From NCBI GenBank assembly GCA_021603905.1, contig BQIU01000009.1, forward strand, positions 1 through 64,000: a DNA stretch of 64,000 bases. Reading direction: 5' to 3'. This DNA is from Nitrospirales bacterium. GTDB lineage: Bacteria; Nitrospirota; Nitrospiria; Nitrospirales; UBA8639. Shown here in pieces: positions 31,669-41,625 of this stretch. Each line of letters starts with the position of its first letter. Position 1 is the first letter of the stretch. The notes beneath the pieces were generated by a model. The model had not been told where the DNA came from. It did no database searches and worked only from the letters and a program-made list of their open reading frames with translations. Both the position numbers and the translations under genes were made by a program.

Positions 31669-31762
31669 TCCTTCGACCCTTCGGCAAGCTCAGGGCTCAG
31701 GATGATGGTTCGTCCTTCGACCCTTCGATCTTTCGGCAGGCTCAAGACTCAGGTCTCAGTAT
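31668..31762. repeat. Dispersed palindromic repeat cluster
   Basis: CCTTCGACCCTTCGGCAAGCTCAGGGCTCAGGATGATGG and a second partial copy. Confidence 0.7.
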
Positions 31763-32909
31763 GATTGTTTATAAGTTTATCTGGACTCTTTGGGTATTCT
31801 TTGCGCTGCTTCCAACAGGGGTTTTGGCTCAGGAATCAGGTCGGCATCATCAAGCGGTTGTTGATCAACATGCCATGGGATCTGTCAATTGGACAGATGG
31901 AACTGTCATGGCTAGTGGATTTGGTATCCCTCCTCCAAAGGTAGCTGCAGCTGCAGCTGAGGCTATGGCGGAACGTGCGGCAATGTCTGTGGCGCTACGA
32001 AATCTGTTGGAAGTTATTCAAGGCATTCAAGTTGATGCTGAAACGGTCGTAGAGAAATTGATTGTAACGAAGGATGAAATTAATACGCGTGTTCGGGGTG
32101 CAATCAGAAATGCCAAGGTCATAGAACGCACGGTTCACCCAGATCGTAGTGTGGAGCTGAAAGTCTCGATGCGTTTACATGGAAGGGATTCTCTTACGTC
32201 AAGTCTTCTCGAGGAAAAAACGTTTTCTCAGTCTTCCTTGTCTGCCAACCTCCCACACGGACGGTACTCTGGCGTGGTGTTCGATGCGCGAGGATTTCGA
32301 CTCAAGCCCGTCGTGTTCCCTACGGTCGTGGATGAACATAAACGGCTTGTCTACGGTCCCGACGTGGTTTCGCGAACAGCTGCAGAGGATTACGGTCTCG
32401 CTCAATATATGCTGCTTGAAAACTCGAAGCTTTCGCTCCCAATGAACCATGTCATTGGAGTTGTTGAAAAAAAGAAGAAGACAAATTCCTTAGGCCGCGT
32501 GGGAGCTAAGCCTCTTCGAATCAAAGGGCTCAAGCGATTAGGAGCCTTCAATGCCAACATTATGATCAGCAATGCCGATGCGCAAAAGATTCGTCAGGAT
32601 TCATCGATTCTCCGTGCATTGAATGGTGCCAAGGTGATTATCATCACAGATCCTCTGGTTGCAGGAGTCGAAGGACGACTCTTTAATATTCCTGAATTCT
32701 TGGTTTTGGACCCACGCTATTCGAATGAACTCGTTCGTTCTTCATTTTCAGGTAATAGAAAGATGAGCAGGAATTCTCGACAATGTGCGGTCCTTTCCTC
32801 TCCCCCAGACGTGTTACCCGTCATTTGCGACTCTGGAGCATATCGAGTGCCTATTGCATCTGATCTACGATTTCTTTATGGATGCGGGATAACCACTGTC
32901 TTACGGTGA
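31761..32909 (+). CDS. Exported LPP20-like protein, paralogue 2 (ORF begins at 31665 but the 5' part is repeat sequence)
   Basis: ATG at 31761 begins a signal peptide; GSVNWTDGTVMASGFGIPPPKV..AEAMAERAAMSVALRNLLEVIQGIQVDAETVV parallels the previous gene. Confidence 0.7.
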   Translation: MIVYKFIWTLWVFFALLPTGVLAQESGRHHQAVVDQHAMGSVNWTDGTVMASGFGIPPPKVAAAAAEAMAERAAMSVALRNLLEVIQGIQVDAETVVEKLIVTKDEINTRVRGAIRNAKVIERTVHPDRSVELKVSMRLHGRDSLTSSLLEEKTFSQSSLSANLPHGRYSGVVFDARGFRLKPVVFPTVVDEHKRLVYGPDVVSRTAAEDYGLAQYMLLENSKLSLPMNHVIGVVEKKKKTNSLGRVGAKPLRIKGLKRLGAFNANIMISNADAQKIRQDSSILRALNGAKVIIITDPLVAGVEGRLFNIPEFLVLDPRYSNELVRSSFSGNRKMSRNSRQCAVLSSPPDVLPVICDSGAYRVPIASDLRFLYGCGITTVLR

Positions 32910-32998
32910 TGCCTCTGGTATGACGTCAGGCGATATTGGAAGTAATCATCGGAAAAGGTGAATTCTGCACGTGAGTGTCCTAGATATTCAATAGACTT

Positions 32999-34918
32999 AT
33001 GATTGTTCGTGGAAAATCACGCCACGAGCTGTGCGTTGGGCTCTGGCTCAGCATCGGCATCACTCTGGTCGTTCTTTTTTTCTATCGCATTGATGGGTTT
33101 GAGTGGTTGGAGCGGCGCACATACGATATGCGAGTTCAATTGAAAGGTGAACATGATCTCCAAACATCAATTGTCATGGTCGAGAACGATGAGGCGACGA
33201 TTGAACATCTTGGAATGTCTCCCAGTAAAGTGTCACGGATCCATTATGCGCAGGCGATCGAGCATCTTCGTGCTAGCGGTGCAGCCCTAATTGCGTTTGA
33301 TATGGTGTTTTCAGGACGCACAGTTCCTGCGGAAGATGCGGCGCTGAGCCAGGCCATTCAGCAGGCTGGGAATGTCGTTCTTGCGCGATATATCGGAGCG
33401 GGTGATCACGTGAGTCCATTTGAAACATTTCGGAAATATGAGTTGGGAGAAGGGCTGATCAATCTCTCTCTCGATACAGATGGCGTGCTCCGTTCGATTC
33501 CATTCCTTGGTGTGAGCTATGCCAATACACAGCTCACACCGTTCATCACATTCGGAGCAGAAGTGGCGCGTCTCTCTATAGATCCGATTGGGCAATTTCC
33601 GTTGGATGTGACTATTCCAGACGTTGCGACATTTGGTCCGATAGAGATTCCATATCCTCAAGGCAAAATGTTCATCAATTTTTACGGTCCTCCTGGTACC
33701 TTTCCTTCCTTACCATTGTGGCGTGTTGTGAAAGGAAAATTTGATGCTGATGACGTGAAAGGTAAAGTTATTCTGGTAGGAGGCACAGCCGTGACGTTGC
33801 ATGATTATTATCAAACACCATTTGGCAAAGGAACTGTCAAAACTCTCTCGCAGTCTCATGCTGAAAGCGAAGGACGACTGATGGCCGGATTAGAAGTCCA
33901 CGCAAACGTGGTTCAAACTATACTCGACAAGTCGTTTGTCCATCGCTCGTCCTCTAGTACCGTCCAATGGAGCCTCGCAATGCTAGGTGTGTGTTGTTGG
34001 ATCTTTATCATGGTCTATCCGACCAACGCGACTCAAGTGTCAGTCTTTTCACTACTCCTTCTTGTGCTCGTGGTTGTGGTGTCCGTTGCGCTCTTTAACG
34101 TGCGACATTTTTGGTTGGATGTTGCGCCATTCGTGTCGCTCGTCAACGCACATTATGGGATTGGGATGGCGTATCAACGGTATCTGATGTCACGACAAAA
34201 AGAACAGCTACGGTCGATGTTTTCTCAATATATGTCGCCTGTTATTGTGGAACATCTATGGAATAGACGTGAGACTCTCTTGCATGGAGATGGTCCCCGG
34301 TCTCAGGATCTTACGGTGACGACGTTGGCGGTTGGACTAGATGGCGTTTCTATCGCGATGGATCATCTCGGACAAAAGCAGATCTTAGAATGGACCAACG
34401 ATTACTTTGAAGAAATCGAACAAACTATCATGCACTATCGTGGCGTCGTTGAGGACTATGCGCAAGATGGACTTCTTGTACATTTTGGAATTCCCGTTCC
34501 GCGTGAATCTGAGCGTGAGATTCGTCAAGATGCCCAGAATGCCGTTCAATGTGCATTCGCCATTCATGCCGTTCTTGCCAAAATTCATGCAAAGTGGAAA
34601 GGTGATAAGCTCCCCCCATTGGATATGTACGCTGGAATCTGTACGGGCTGTGCCCTGATAACCACAGTAGGCAGTCGTGGACGATTAAAATTCACCACAT
34701 TAGGAACACCTGTTCGCATGGCCCTTTGCCTTAAGCGTGTTGCCTTCGATTTATCCAGGGATCAGTCCACTCCCAAGATCATTTGTGGAGTTGAGACTAT
34801 CCCGTATGTAGATCAGAGCTGTCTCATCAAGCCATTAAACGAGATTCATGATGATATCGATAATCAGTCATTTCTACCGTATCAGGTGCTCGCAGTGGAG
34901 CCTGTGCGTGTGCCCTAG
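32999..34918 (+). CDS. CHASE2-domain protein with C-terminal class III cyclase-like domain, apparently degenerate
   Basis: N-terminal TM, CHASE2-like periplasmic domain (TYDMRVQLKG..SIVMVENDEATIEHLG), three TMs, cyclase-like domain VTTLAVGLDGVS..VEDYAQDGLLVHFG..FTTLGTPVRMALCLK. Confidence 0.8.
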   Translation: MIVRGKSRHELCVGLWLSIGITLVVLFFYRIDGFEWLERRTYDMRVQLKGEHDLQTSIVMVENDEATIEHLGMSPSKVSRIHYAQAIEHLRASGAALIAFDMVFSGRTVPAEDAALSQAIQQAGNVVLARYIGAGDHVSPFETFRKYELGEGLINLSLDTDGVLRSIPFLGVSYANTQLTPFITFGAEVARLSIDPIGQFPLDVTIPDVATFGPIEIPYPQGKMFINFYGPPGTFPSLPLWRVVKGKFDADDVKGKVILVGGTAVTLHDYYQTPFGKGTVKTLSQSHAESEGRLMAGLEVHANVVQTILDKSFVHRSSSSTVQWSLAMLGVCCWIFIMVYPTNATQVSVFSLLLLVLVVVVSVALFNVRHFWLDVAPFVSLVNAHYGIGMAYQRYLMSRQKEQLRSMFSQYMSPVIVEHLWNRRETLLHGDGPRSQDLTVTTLAVGLDGVSIAMDHLGQKQILEWTNDYFEEIEQTIMHYRGVVEDYAQDGLLVHFGIPVPRESEREIRQDAQNAVQCAFAIHAVLAKIHAKWKGDKLPPLDMYAGICTGCALITTVGSRGRLKFTTLGTPVRMALCLKRVAFDLSRDQSTPKIICGVETIPYVDQSCLIKPLNEIHDDIDNQSFLPYQVLAVEPVRVP

Positions 34919-34935
34919 TGAGGAAGGAGGGTGTG

Positions 34936-35871
34936 ATGGAAGTCAAAAATATATTGTCGCGATTGGTCATCATTGTTTCGTTGTTCGTCACTCCAATGTA
35001 TATTCAGAAAGTATCCGCAAATGAGCTTGAGGCTGTGGAAGGTCTGGGGTGTTATGCCTATGGAGATGATGAAACGCCAAGTGACGCAAAAGCGAAGGCC
35101 ATGGCACGTGCTCGAGAGCAAGCCGTCAGTGGTTATAAGGTTTGGGTGGAATCGTCATCACAGGTTGAAGATTTTCAACTAAAAAAAGACTCTATTCATA
35201 GTATTAGTGCCGGTATGTTGGAGCAGGTTCATATTAAAGATACGACCAAGACAGGTCAGGAGATCTGTATTCGTATTACAGGGGTACTCGATCCAATGTC
35301 AGTCACACAAGAACTTGAGAGAAGGAAAAAGCTCAAGCAGCGCAAGGATGTCTTGATGTCTCCGTCTCTTAATCCCGGCCCTTCAACTGCGCTCAAAATT
35401 TGGTTGAATAATGCTGACGGGCGATACGTGGACAATGAACCTTTAGTCGTTTATGTGCAATCGGATAGAGATGGATATCTAAAGTTAGACTACTTCCAGG
35501 CTGATGGGAAAGTGGTTCATTTAGTCCCAAATATGTTCCGAAAGCAGGCGAGGATTCAGAAAGGTGAGATCTATGAATTTGGAGGAGAAAATTCTGCTGA
35601 GCGTTTTATCATTGCCCAACCCTTTGGAGACGAAGTGATTAAAGCCTTTGTCAGCACACGACCATTTTCCCAAGAGCTCGTATCTGAGGACGTCGTCAGT
35701 GAGGGCGAGGCATATGTTCGTGCTTTAGAGAGGAATCTAGAAGGGATCCGTCATCAAGAAGGCACGCGGGGTGTAAAGGTTTTACTCGGGGCCTCAGCAG
35801 CCATCTTCACTAAAAGTCAGGAGATTCTCGACCTGGAGCGTGCACTCACAGTAGAAAAACCTCGTCAATAG
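34936..35871 (+). CDS. Exported DUF4384-like protein
   Basis: Signal peptide; ALKIWLNNADGRYVDNEPLVVYVQSDRDGYLKLDYFQADGKVVHLVPN resembles DUF4384. Confidence 0.6.
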   Translation: MEVKNILSRLVIIVSLFVTPMYIQKVSANELEAVEGLGCYAYGDDETPSDAKAKAMARAREQAVSGYKVWVESSSQVEDFQLKKDSIHSISAGMLEQVHIKDTTKTGQEICIRITGVLDPMSVTQELERRKKLKQRKDVLMSPSLNPGPSTALKIWLNNADGRYVDNEPLVVYVQSDRDGYLKLDYFQADGKVVHLVPNMFRKQARIQKGEIYEFGGENSAERFIIAQPFGDEVIKAFVSTRPFSQELVSEDVVSEGEAYVRALERNLEGIRHQEGTRGVKVLLGASAAIFTKSQEILDLERALTVEKPRQ

Positions 35872-35969
35872 CTTGTTACTTATCCAGAAAGCTTTTCCAT
35901 TGTCTCGTTCGGCTATCCTCAATCGTTTTTTCTCTCAAACAACACGAAACTTCACGCTTTCTCTGTCAC

Positions 35970-36007
35970 GTATCTGATCAGATACAAGCTGTATCTGTTT
36001 AGATACA
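35970..36007. promoter_or_regulatory. Tandem-dyad operator, copy 3
   Basis: GTATCTGATCAGATACAAGCTGTATCTGTTTAGATACA: both dyads perfect GTATC-N6-GATAC. Confidence 0.8.
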
Positions 36008-36190
36008 GCCTTATGGATGTGTCTTAGGGACACAGAGGTTTTAGGTGCCTGTTCCATTATCTCACCCATTGTATTGTCACGTTCGCTTGAAGTGTTCGAT
36101 TCACTAGATATCAGCACAATCTGAATTGGCACATTTCTTGGTTTCTTGAGCTTAACAGCAGTTTGGCAATAAACACTTGTTCTTTTGAAT

Positions 36191-36206
36191 TGGCATCAAA
36201 AAAGCA
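36191..36206 (+). promoter_or_regulatory. Candidate sigma-54 promoter upstream of the first T6SS operon
   Basis: TGGCATCAAAAAAGCA: GG and GC correctly spaced, -12 flank AA instead of TT. Confidence 0.5.
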
Positions 36207-36290
36207 TATTGGGAATAGCACGGAAGAACGTAAGGATCTTGAAGTGGGGAGGTTCCATCATGTCCGTTGGTATCAAGGCAAAGGGATTCG

Positions 36291-37823
36291 ATGATATCAC
36301 ATGATCCTGATTCCTACTTTATTCCTCATTCACGGCCAGGATCCCGCCTTGCTGTTTTGCCTACATCAAATAGCTCTTGGCATCTGCCGAAGAAGGAGCC
36401 TCCTCTCTGTCCGGAGCAGCAGTCAATGATGAGTCAGCCCACTCCTCAGATCGAGAAGATTTATTCTTCTTCACTTTCCTGGTTTCCCTGGGAGGCGTTT
36501 TGTGATCTTCTTGGTGGTGCCTCATGGCCTGACGTGTGTGCGAATTGGACGGAAGAAGAGGTCTTCACCGATGCACGCGTGGATCTTCCTTCCTTAGCAA
36601 CTCGTTTTACGAAATATTCACAATTTCAGTTCGCTGATTCTGAGGGTGTCGTGGCGCCACTGGAAACCCTCTGGCTCAAATGGCGTCTTTTGGCGACAGT
36701 TAGTGGGGCGGTACTGCGAATTCATTCAGAAACTCAACGACCGCTACTGAGTGTTCAGCCAGATAATCTTTGCATACTGTTTCCTGAAAATATCGATCCT
36801 CTGCTGCCATCTCGTTGGCAATTCACGGTCCAAATTGCCGATTCAAATTCTGCCGTACCCGTCGTTCCTGACGGCTTGCCTTCAGGTCTAGACGTGATGC
36901 TGTTCAGACCGACAGCAGGGATGGAGGAAAGTTTTCAATCACCGGAAATTCGTTATTGGCCGTTAGGACAATCTGAGGTTTCCACCGTCTTGATCCGTTC
37001 ACTGGAACAGATTCGCCACAATACCTCGTTGTCCGAACCTGTTCAGGGAATAGTTCGTCTCCACATATTAGGAGATAAGTTTTCTGCTACGGAATTTTCC
37101 GACCAAGATATGTTCCGGGTCACACTGTCCATGACAAATGGGAACACGACCTCGATTGCGGTGTGGGGGAAAAAGGTCGGATCAGTTGAGCGAGGGCTTA
37201 TTATCGATGGCAAGACGGAGCCAATAGATATGAGGACGTGGGAATGTCTTCAGTCCCTACAACACGACGTCTGGAATCAAACACGAACTCTTGTGTATCG
37301 ATCCTTTCATGTTCCCAGCGATCTGTACAGCCTCGGAATGCTGTCGCTCCATACAGTCTTACGTACCAGAGGCCAGGAGAAGCAGCGTTTGGTGTCTCTC
37401 CTTCCTAAAGTGATGGAGGCTATACAAAAGATTGTGAAAAGTGTCGGGCCTGGGAATCCAGAGCTTCTTCATGCGAGATTATGTTCTCTCTTGAAAGAGT
37501 ATGGAGGGGTGTTTAGCAAGCGAGCGTTGTTATATCCAGGAGTTTCTGCGCAAGCCGGTGCGATGAAGGTTTCTGATGATGTATGGGACAAGGTCTTGCT
37601 CTTTGCGCTTCGCTTAATGACGAGAGTTCCAGGGTTCAGCTTTTGTCATCATGCTGGCGACTACATAAAGAATCAGCCGCACTGTTTGATGGAAGACGTG
37701 ATGTCCGAAGTCATGAGCATTGGTGAGGACTTGAACAAGGAATTATTTAAATCCCAGCAGCGTAATAGGGAAATCTTGAGTGTCTGTCAGCAACTCCGTG
37801 AGGAACGTGCACGCGTCAACTAA
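36291..37823 (+). CDS. T6SS-associated kinase-like (putative pseudokinase) protein
   Basis: Kinase-like landmarks LLSVQPDNLCILF, FQSPEIRYWP and SDLYSLGMLSLHTVL; immediately precedes an FHA/TagH gene. ORF could start at TTG 36267. Confidence 0.5.
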   Translation: MISHDPDSYFIPHSRPGSRLAVLPTSNSSWHLPKKEPPLCPEQQSMMSQPTPQIEKIYSSSLSWFPWEAFCDLLGGASWPDVCANWTEEEVFTDARVDLPSLATRFTKYSQFQFADSEGVVAPLETLWLKWRLLATVSGAVLRIHSETQRPLLSVQPDNLCILFPENIDPLLPSRWQFTVQIADSNSAVPVVPDGLPSGLDVMLFRPTAGMEESFQSPEIRYWPLGQSEVSTVLIRSLEQIRHNTSLSEPVQGIVRLHILGDKFSATEFSDQDMFRVTLSMTNGNTTSIAVWGKKVGSVERGLIIDGKTEPIDMRTWECLQSLQHDVWNQTRTLVYRSFHVPSDLYSLGMLSLHTVLRTRGQEKQRLVSLLPKVMEAIQKIVKSVGPGNPELLHARLCSLLKEYGGVFSKRALLYPGVSAQAGAMKVSDDVWDKVLLFALRLMTRVPGFSFCHHAGDYIKNQPHCLMEDVMSEVMSIGEDLNKELFKSQQRNREILSVCQQLREERARVN

Positions 37824-37831
37824 GACTGCCG

Positions 37832-39016
37832 ATGGAATTTTACCTAGCCATGAAAGCCGGTGCGGATGTGCTGCCTCCATCATTGGAGAATGTGTTGAGC
37901 GCCCCGGTTATCAAGCTTGGTCGAGGTGAAGTCAACGATGTGGTGTTGCCGGATGCTCGTCGCCTCGTCTCGTCTCGACATGCAGAAATTCGTTCTTCAC
38001 ATGATCAATGTGTTTTGCAAGATGTCGGGAGTACGAATGGTAGTCAACTGAATGGTGAGCTGTTGGAAACCGGAAAAGCTTATCCACTGTCGAAAGGTGA
38101 TGAAATCGGGATTGGTCCATATGTCCTAGTCTTTCATCCTGCAGATGTGACTCAACAGTTGACCGGCGTAAACGATGATTCGGATGCCACGATTTGTCTA
38201 TCGTCAAGCTCTTCACGTTTCGAGCTTGTGGTCGAACAATTGAGGACCCTCTCACGAAAACTGATTGATCAACAACCCCATGAACGAGTGACGGCCTTAA
38301 AAAATGTGCTGACCGAAGCGACCGCAGGATTGGAGCCGCTGGAAGCTGAGAGCCTGCTTGCCTATGTCGAAGCAACATTTCCTGACACGGAATACCAACA
38401 GGAACAGATCCTCACAACACTGTCCGCTCAATCGAATTATGTTGAGACGCACGCACCAAAAGTTTCTCAATCTTTCACATCCCGCGCTGTGAACTCAGCT
38501 CGTGTTGAAGCGCTGCTCACCGTATTTCTTCAAGCGTTAACTGATGCATTGAATGCCAGACGTATCTTTCAGCAGGAAATGGAAGTCGAAGTGACGAGAA
38601 TTTTATCGAAGAATCAAAATCCAATAAAGTGGGCAGATTCTACTGAGGAAATTACATCCTATCTTTTTGATCAACAACGATCTGATGCCGACTTTGAAGT
38701 CGTTCTGAGACAGTTACGCGAAGCTCTGCAAGATCTCGCCTTGCAACCAATGGGAATCATGGCGGGATTGCGCGAATGTGTGAGGGGAATCCTCCGGCAG
38801 CTAGATCCGGTGACACTTGAATTGGAGACGAAACGTTCGACTTTCAGGCTGAATCCACTGTTTTCGGGGGTGCTGAATAAGAGCCGCGCGTGGGATCGAT
38901 TTATTGCAAAACATCAAAGCCTTCTGAACGAAGAGGCCAATACCATGAAACACGTCCTGCGCGAAGATTTCGGGAAAGGATACCTCAGTGTCTATGGTCA
39001 GCAAACGTCGCAATAA
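37832..39016 (+). CDS. tagH: T6SS-associated FHA domain protein TagH/Fha-like
   Basis: FHA signature IKLGRGEVNDVVLPDARRLVSSRHAEI..LQDVGSTNGSQLNGE; C-terminal TagH-like region. Confidence 0.85.
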   Translation: MEFYLAMKAGADVLPPSLENVLSAPVIKLGRGEVNDVVLPDARRLVSSRHAEIRSSHDQCVLQDVGSTNGSQLNGELLETGKAYPLSKGDEIGIGPYVLVFHPADVTQQLTGVNDDSDATICLSSSSSRFELVVEQLRTLSRKLIDQQPHERVTALKNVLTEATAGLEPLEAESLLAYVEATFPDTEYQQEQILTTLSAQSNYVETHAPKVSQSFTSRAVNSARVEALLTVFLQALTDALNARRIFQQEMEVEVTRILSKNQNPIKWADSTEEITSYLFDQQRSDADFEVVLRQLREALQDLALQPMGIMAGLRECVRGILRQLDPVTLELETKRSTFRLNPLFSGVLNKSRAWDRFIAKHQSLLNEEANTMKHVLREDFGKGYLSVYGQQTSQ

Positions 39017-39488
39017 TCACTGGTTGATGTGGGCGCTATGTGGAGGGATGCTATCCCTGCTTGTTGCGTGTGGTTCGACCAAACAGGAACTCGAGCTGAT
39101 CATGCATTCAACGAATCGATTGAATCTGACAGAAGGAGGACAACCATCCCCACTGGTTGTCCGTATCTATATCTTGCGGTTCAAGGATCGATTTCATCAG
39201 TCTACCTTCAAAGAAATGTGGAAACGAGACTCAGAGGTTCTTGGTGATGGTCTGATACGACGAATGGATATGACGTTGAAGCCAGATGACGAACATATTG
39301 TCGAGATGACGGCGGATCAAGAAAAAGAAGAAAACTACATCGGAATTATGGGTCTGTTTCGTAAGCATATACCAAATATGTGGCGAATGCTTATTCCGAT
39401 TGAAGAGCCTGGATTTTTTTCATTTGGTACACCAGAAGTGAAGCTTCGTTTTGACGAGAACAGCCTACGACCGTTTGACGATGATTAA
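38994..39488 (+). CDS. tssJ: T6SS lipoprotein TssJ
   Basis: Lipobox LLVAC; PLVVRIYILRFKDRFHQSTFKEMW typical of TssJ; overlaps the tagH 3' end. Confidence 0.88.
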   Translation: MVSKRRNNHWLMWALCGGMLSLLVACGSTKQELELIMHSTNRLNLTEGGQPSPLVVRIYILRFKDRFHQSTFKEMWKRDSEVLGDGLIRRMDMTLKPDDEHIVEMTADQEKEENYIGIMGLFRKHIPNMWRMLIPIEEPGFFSFGTPEVKLRFDENSLRPFDDD

Positions 39489-39581
39489 TCGGCTAAAGAA
39501 AGCTTGTGCCTAACCACTGAGATACAGGATTGCAGATCGAGTGATGGACATTTTGAACTAACTCAAAAGGGATAGCCGTTC

Positions 39582-40922
39582 ATGGATGCACGACACAAGA
39601 TTGTATGGAGTGAGGGGATGCTGTTGACTCCTCATCATTTCCAGCATTGGGATCGGTACTATGAAGGTTTGTTGTCAGACAAAATTCAAGGACTGATGCC
39701 TTTTGGTTGGGGAGTATGTGAGATCGATATCGATCGTGACGGGCTTGCCAACGAGAACTTTACATTGCTGGGGTTACGTGCTGTGTTGCCTGATGGGTTA
39801 CCAGTTCGGATTCCTGACTTGGATGTTACGCCACAAACGCGTCCGATCGGAGAATTCTTCCTGCCTTCGCTAGAACATCTGGATGTGTATCTAGGCATTT
39901 CCATGGAACACGTGGGAATGAATAATTGTGATCTCGGAAATACTGCCAGTTCAAGACGATCACGATATACCGGGGAGTACGTGTCGCTTCCCGATCAAAA
40001 CACTGGAGAAAATGCTCGAGAGCTTATGGTGGCGAGAAAAAACTTACGCGTATTCTTTTCAGGGGAAGACATGCCAGATTCATGTGTTATGAAAATTGCG
40101 GAACTTATTCGCACACCCGGCGGAACGGTGGTCATACGTGATGCCTACATTCCTCCGTTGCTGTGGATGTCTGGATGCGAGTCGTTGATGCGAATAGTGA
40201 GATCGTTATTGGAGCTTCTGGTGTCGATGGGTAGCGCCCTAGCCGATCAGCAACGTGGAATACGTGAGCATGGAGGCATGGATCTCTTACGTTTTTCCAT
40301 GCTGCATACCATCTATTCATATATTCCGATCTTATCTCATTACACCCACGTCGGTCGAATTCATCCGGAAGGGTTGTACCTGACATTAGCAAGATTGTCT
40401 GGAGAACTTGCCGTCTTGTCATCAGATTCACACCCAAAGGATTTGCCGGAATATGAACACACGAATTTGAGTCGATCTTTTCGTGAATTAGATCATCGAA
40501 TTCGCAATGTAGTGGAACACATCACGCCTACGCGATATGTCACGATTCCTCTTGAGAAACGAGGTGAGTATCTGTGGGTGGGACGGATCGCAGACGAAGC
40601 CTTACTTAATAAGGGACAATTTTTCCTGTCTGTGGTCGGTGGTGACTCTGAAGATCATCTTCGCTCAATGATACTAAAGCGAGTGAAGGTTGGAGCGGTA
40701 GATGATATGGACCTGATTCTGAATGCCGCTATGCCTGGGATAAAGTTTCATCATATTCCCAGACCGCCGGCGAGTATTCCCTCGAAGACTGGCTATCAAT
40801 ATTTCAGTTTGGAGAACCATGGAGGCTTTTGGGATCGCGTGAAGAAGGCTCAAATACTGGCGGTGTACCTCCCGAGTGATGTGCAGGGGGTCGAATTGGA
40901 ATTGCTTGCCACAAAAGAGTAA
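39582..40922 (+). CDS. tssK: T6SS baseplate subunit TssK
   Basis: IVWSEGMLLTPHHFQHWDRYYEGLL N-terminus; TssK length and position. Confidence 0.95.
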   Translation: MDARHKIVWSEGMLLTPHHFQHWDRYYEGLLSDKIQGLMPFGWGVCEIDIDRDGLANENFTLLGLRAVLPDGLPVRIPDLDVTPQTRPIGEFFLPSLEHLDVYLGISMEHVGMNNCDLGNTASSRRSRYTGEYVSLPDQNTGENARELMVARKNLRVFFSGEDMPDSCVMKIAELIRTPGGTVVIRDAYIPPLLWMSGCESLMRIVRSLLELLVSMGSALADQQRGIREHGGMDLLRFSMLHTIYSYIPILSHYTHVGRIHPEGLYLTLARLSGELAVLSSDSHPKDLPEYEHTNLSRSFRELDHRIRNVVEHITPTRYVTIPLEKRGEYLWVGRIADEALLNKGQFFLSVVGGDSEDHLRSMILKRVKVGAVDDMDLILNAAMPGIKFHHIPRPPASIPSKTGYQYFSLENHGGFWDRVKKAQILAVYLPSDVQGVELELLATKE

Positions 40923-40926
40923 AGCC

Positions 40927-41625
40927 ATGCCACAACTAACGCAATCATCTCAAGGTGTTCTCGTCGATATCTTTTCCGACTTATTCGTACTTGGGACTCA
41001 AGTCAAATATGCGCGGGACCTTGGTTCTCCAGATTCGTTTCGCATACGTCTTGAGCAGTTACTACATGACGCAGACGGGAAAGGCGTGGAAATCGGGGTC
41101 CCTCGTGATGTGTTGCTCGATGCTCGTTTTGCTGTGATTGCGTTTTTGGATGAGATGATCTTTAGCTCTGGATGGGTGCATAAGGAAGAATGGGCGTCCC
41201 GACCCCTACAATACCAATTTTTTGAAACCAACATCGCCGGGGAAGAATTTTTCAATCGTTTGGAGTCATTGCGAAAAGCACTCCCAGTTGATCCTGATTT
41301 GCTCGAAGTGTATTTAATCTGTCTCACGTTGGGCTTTGAAGGTCAGTACAAGGTTCATGGACGAGAGCGCTTGAAAGATCTTCGGCATGATCTGTTTCGT
41401 GAAATTCACGCAAAGCGAGGAGGTCCCTCGCCGTTATCTCCACATAGTCAACGGCATGAGGAAATTATCGATGTCGTCAAGCGGGATCTGCCTGCATGGA
41501 TCGTCGCCGTTGGTGCGGTCTCCATCGTGTTCTTCTTTTACGTGGCGCTTTCGGTGTTGATTCATCAAGAGAGTCTGAGCGTGGCAGATCGAATACACAC
41601 ATTAGCGGTACAGGCCAATCCATGA
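40927..41625 (+). CDS. tssL: T6SS TssL (DotU-like)
   Basis: FAVIAFLDEMIFSSGW, LLEVYLICLTLGFEGQYKVHGRERL, C-terminal TM. Confidence 0.93.
   Translation: MPQLTQSSQGVLVDIFSDLFVLGTQVKYARDLGSPDSFRIRLEQLLHDADGKGVEIGVPRDVLLDARFAVIAFLDEMIFSSGWVHKEEWASRPLQYQFFETNIAGEEFFNRLESLRKALPVDPDLLEVYLICLTLGFEGQYKVHGRERLKDLRHDLFREIHAKRGGPSPLSPHSQRHEEIIDVVKRDLPAWIVAVGAVSIVFFFYVALSVLIHQESLSVADRIHTLAVQANP

Noticed and set aside
41496-41621. N-terminal extension of the tssM ORF
   Set aside because: This part overlaps tssL out of frame; the ATGA overlap at 41622 gives a normal TssM N-terminus.
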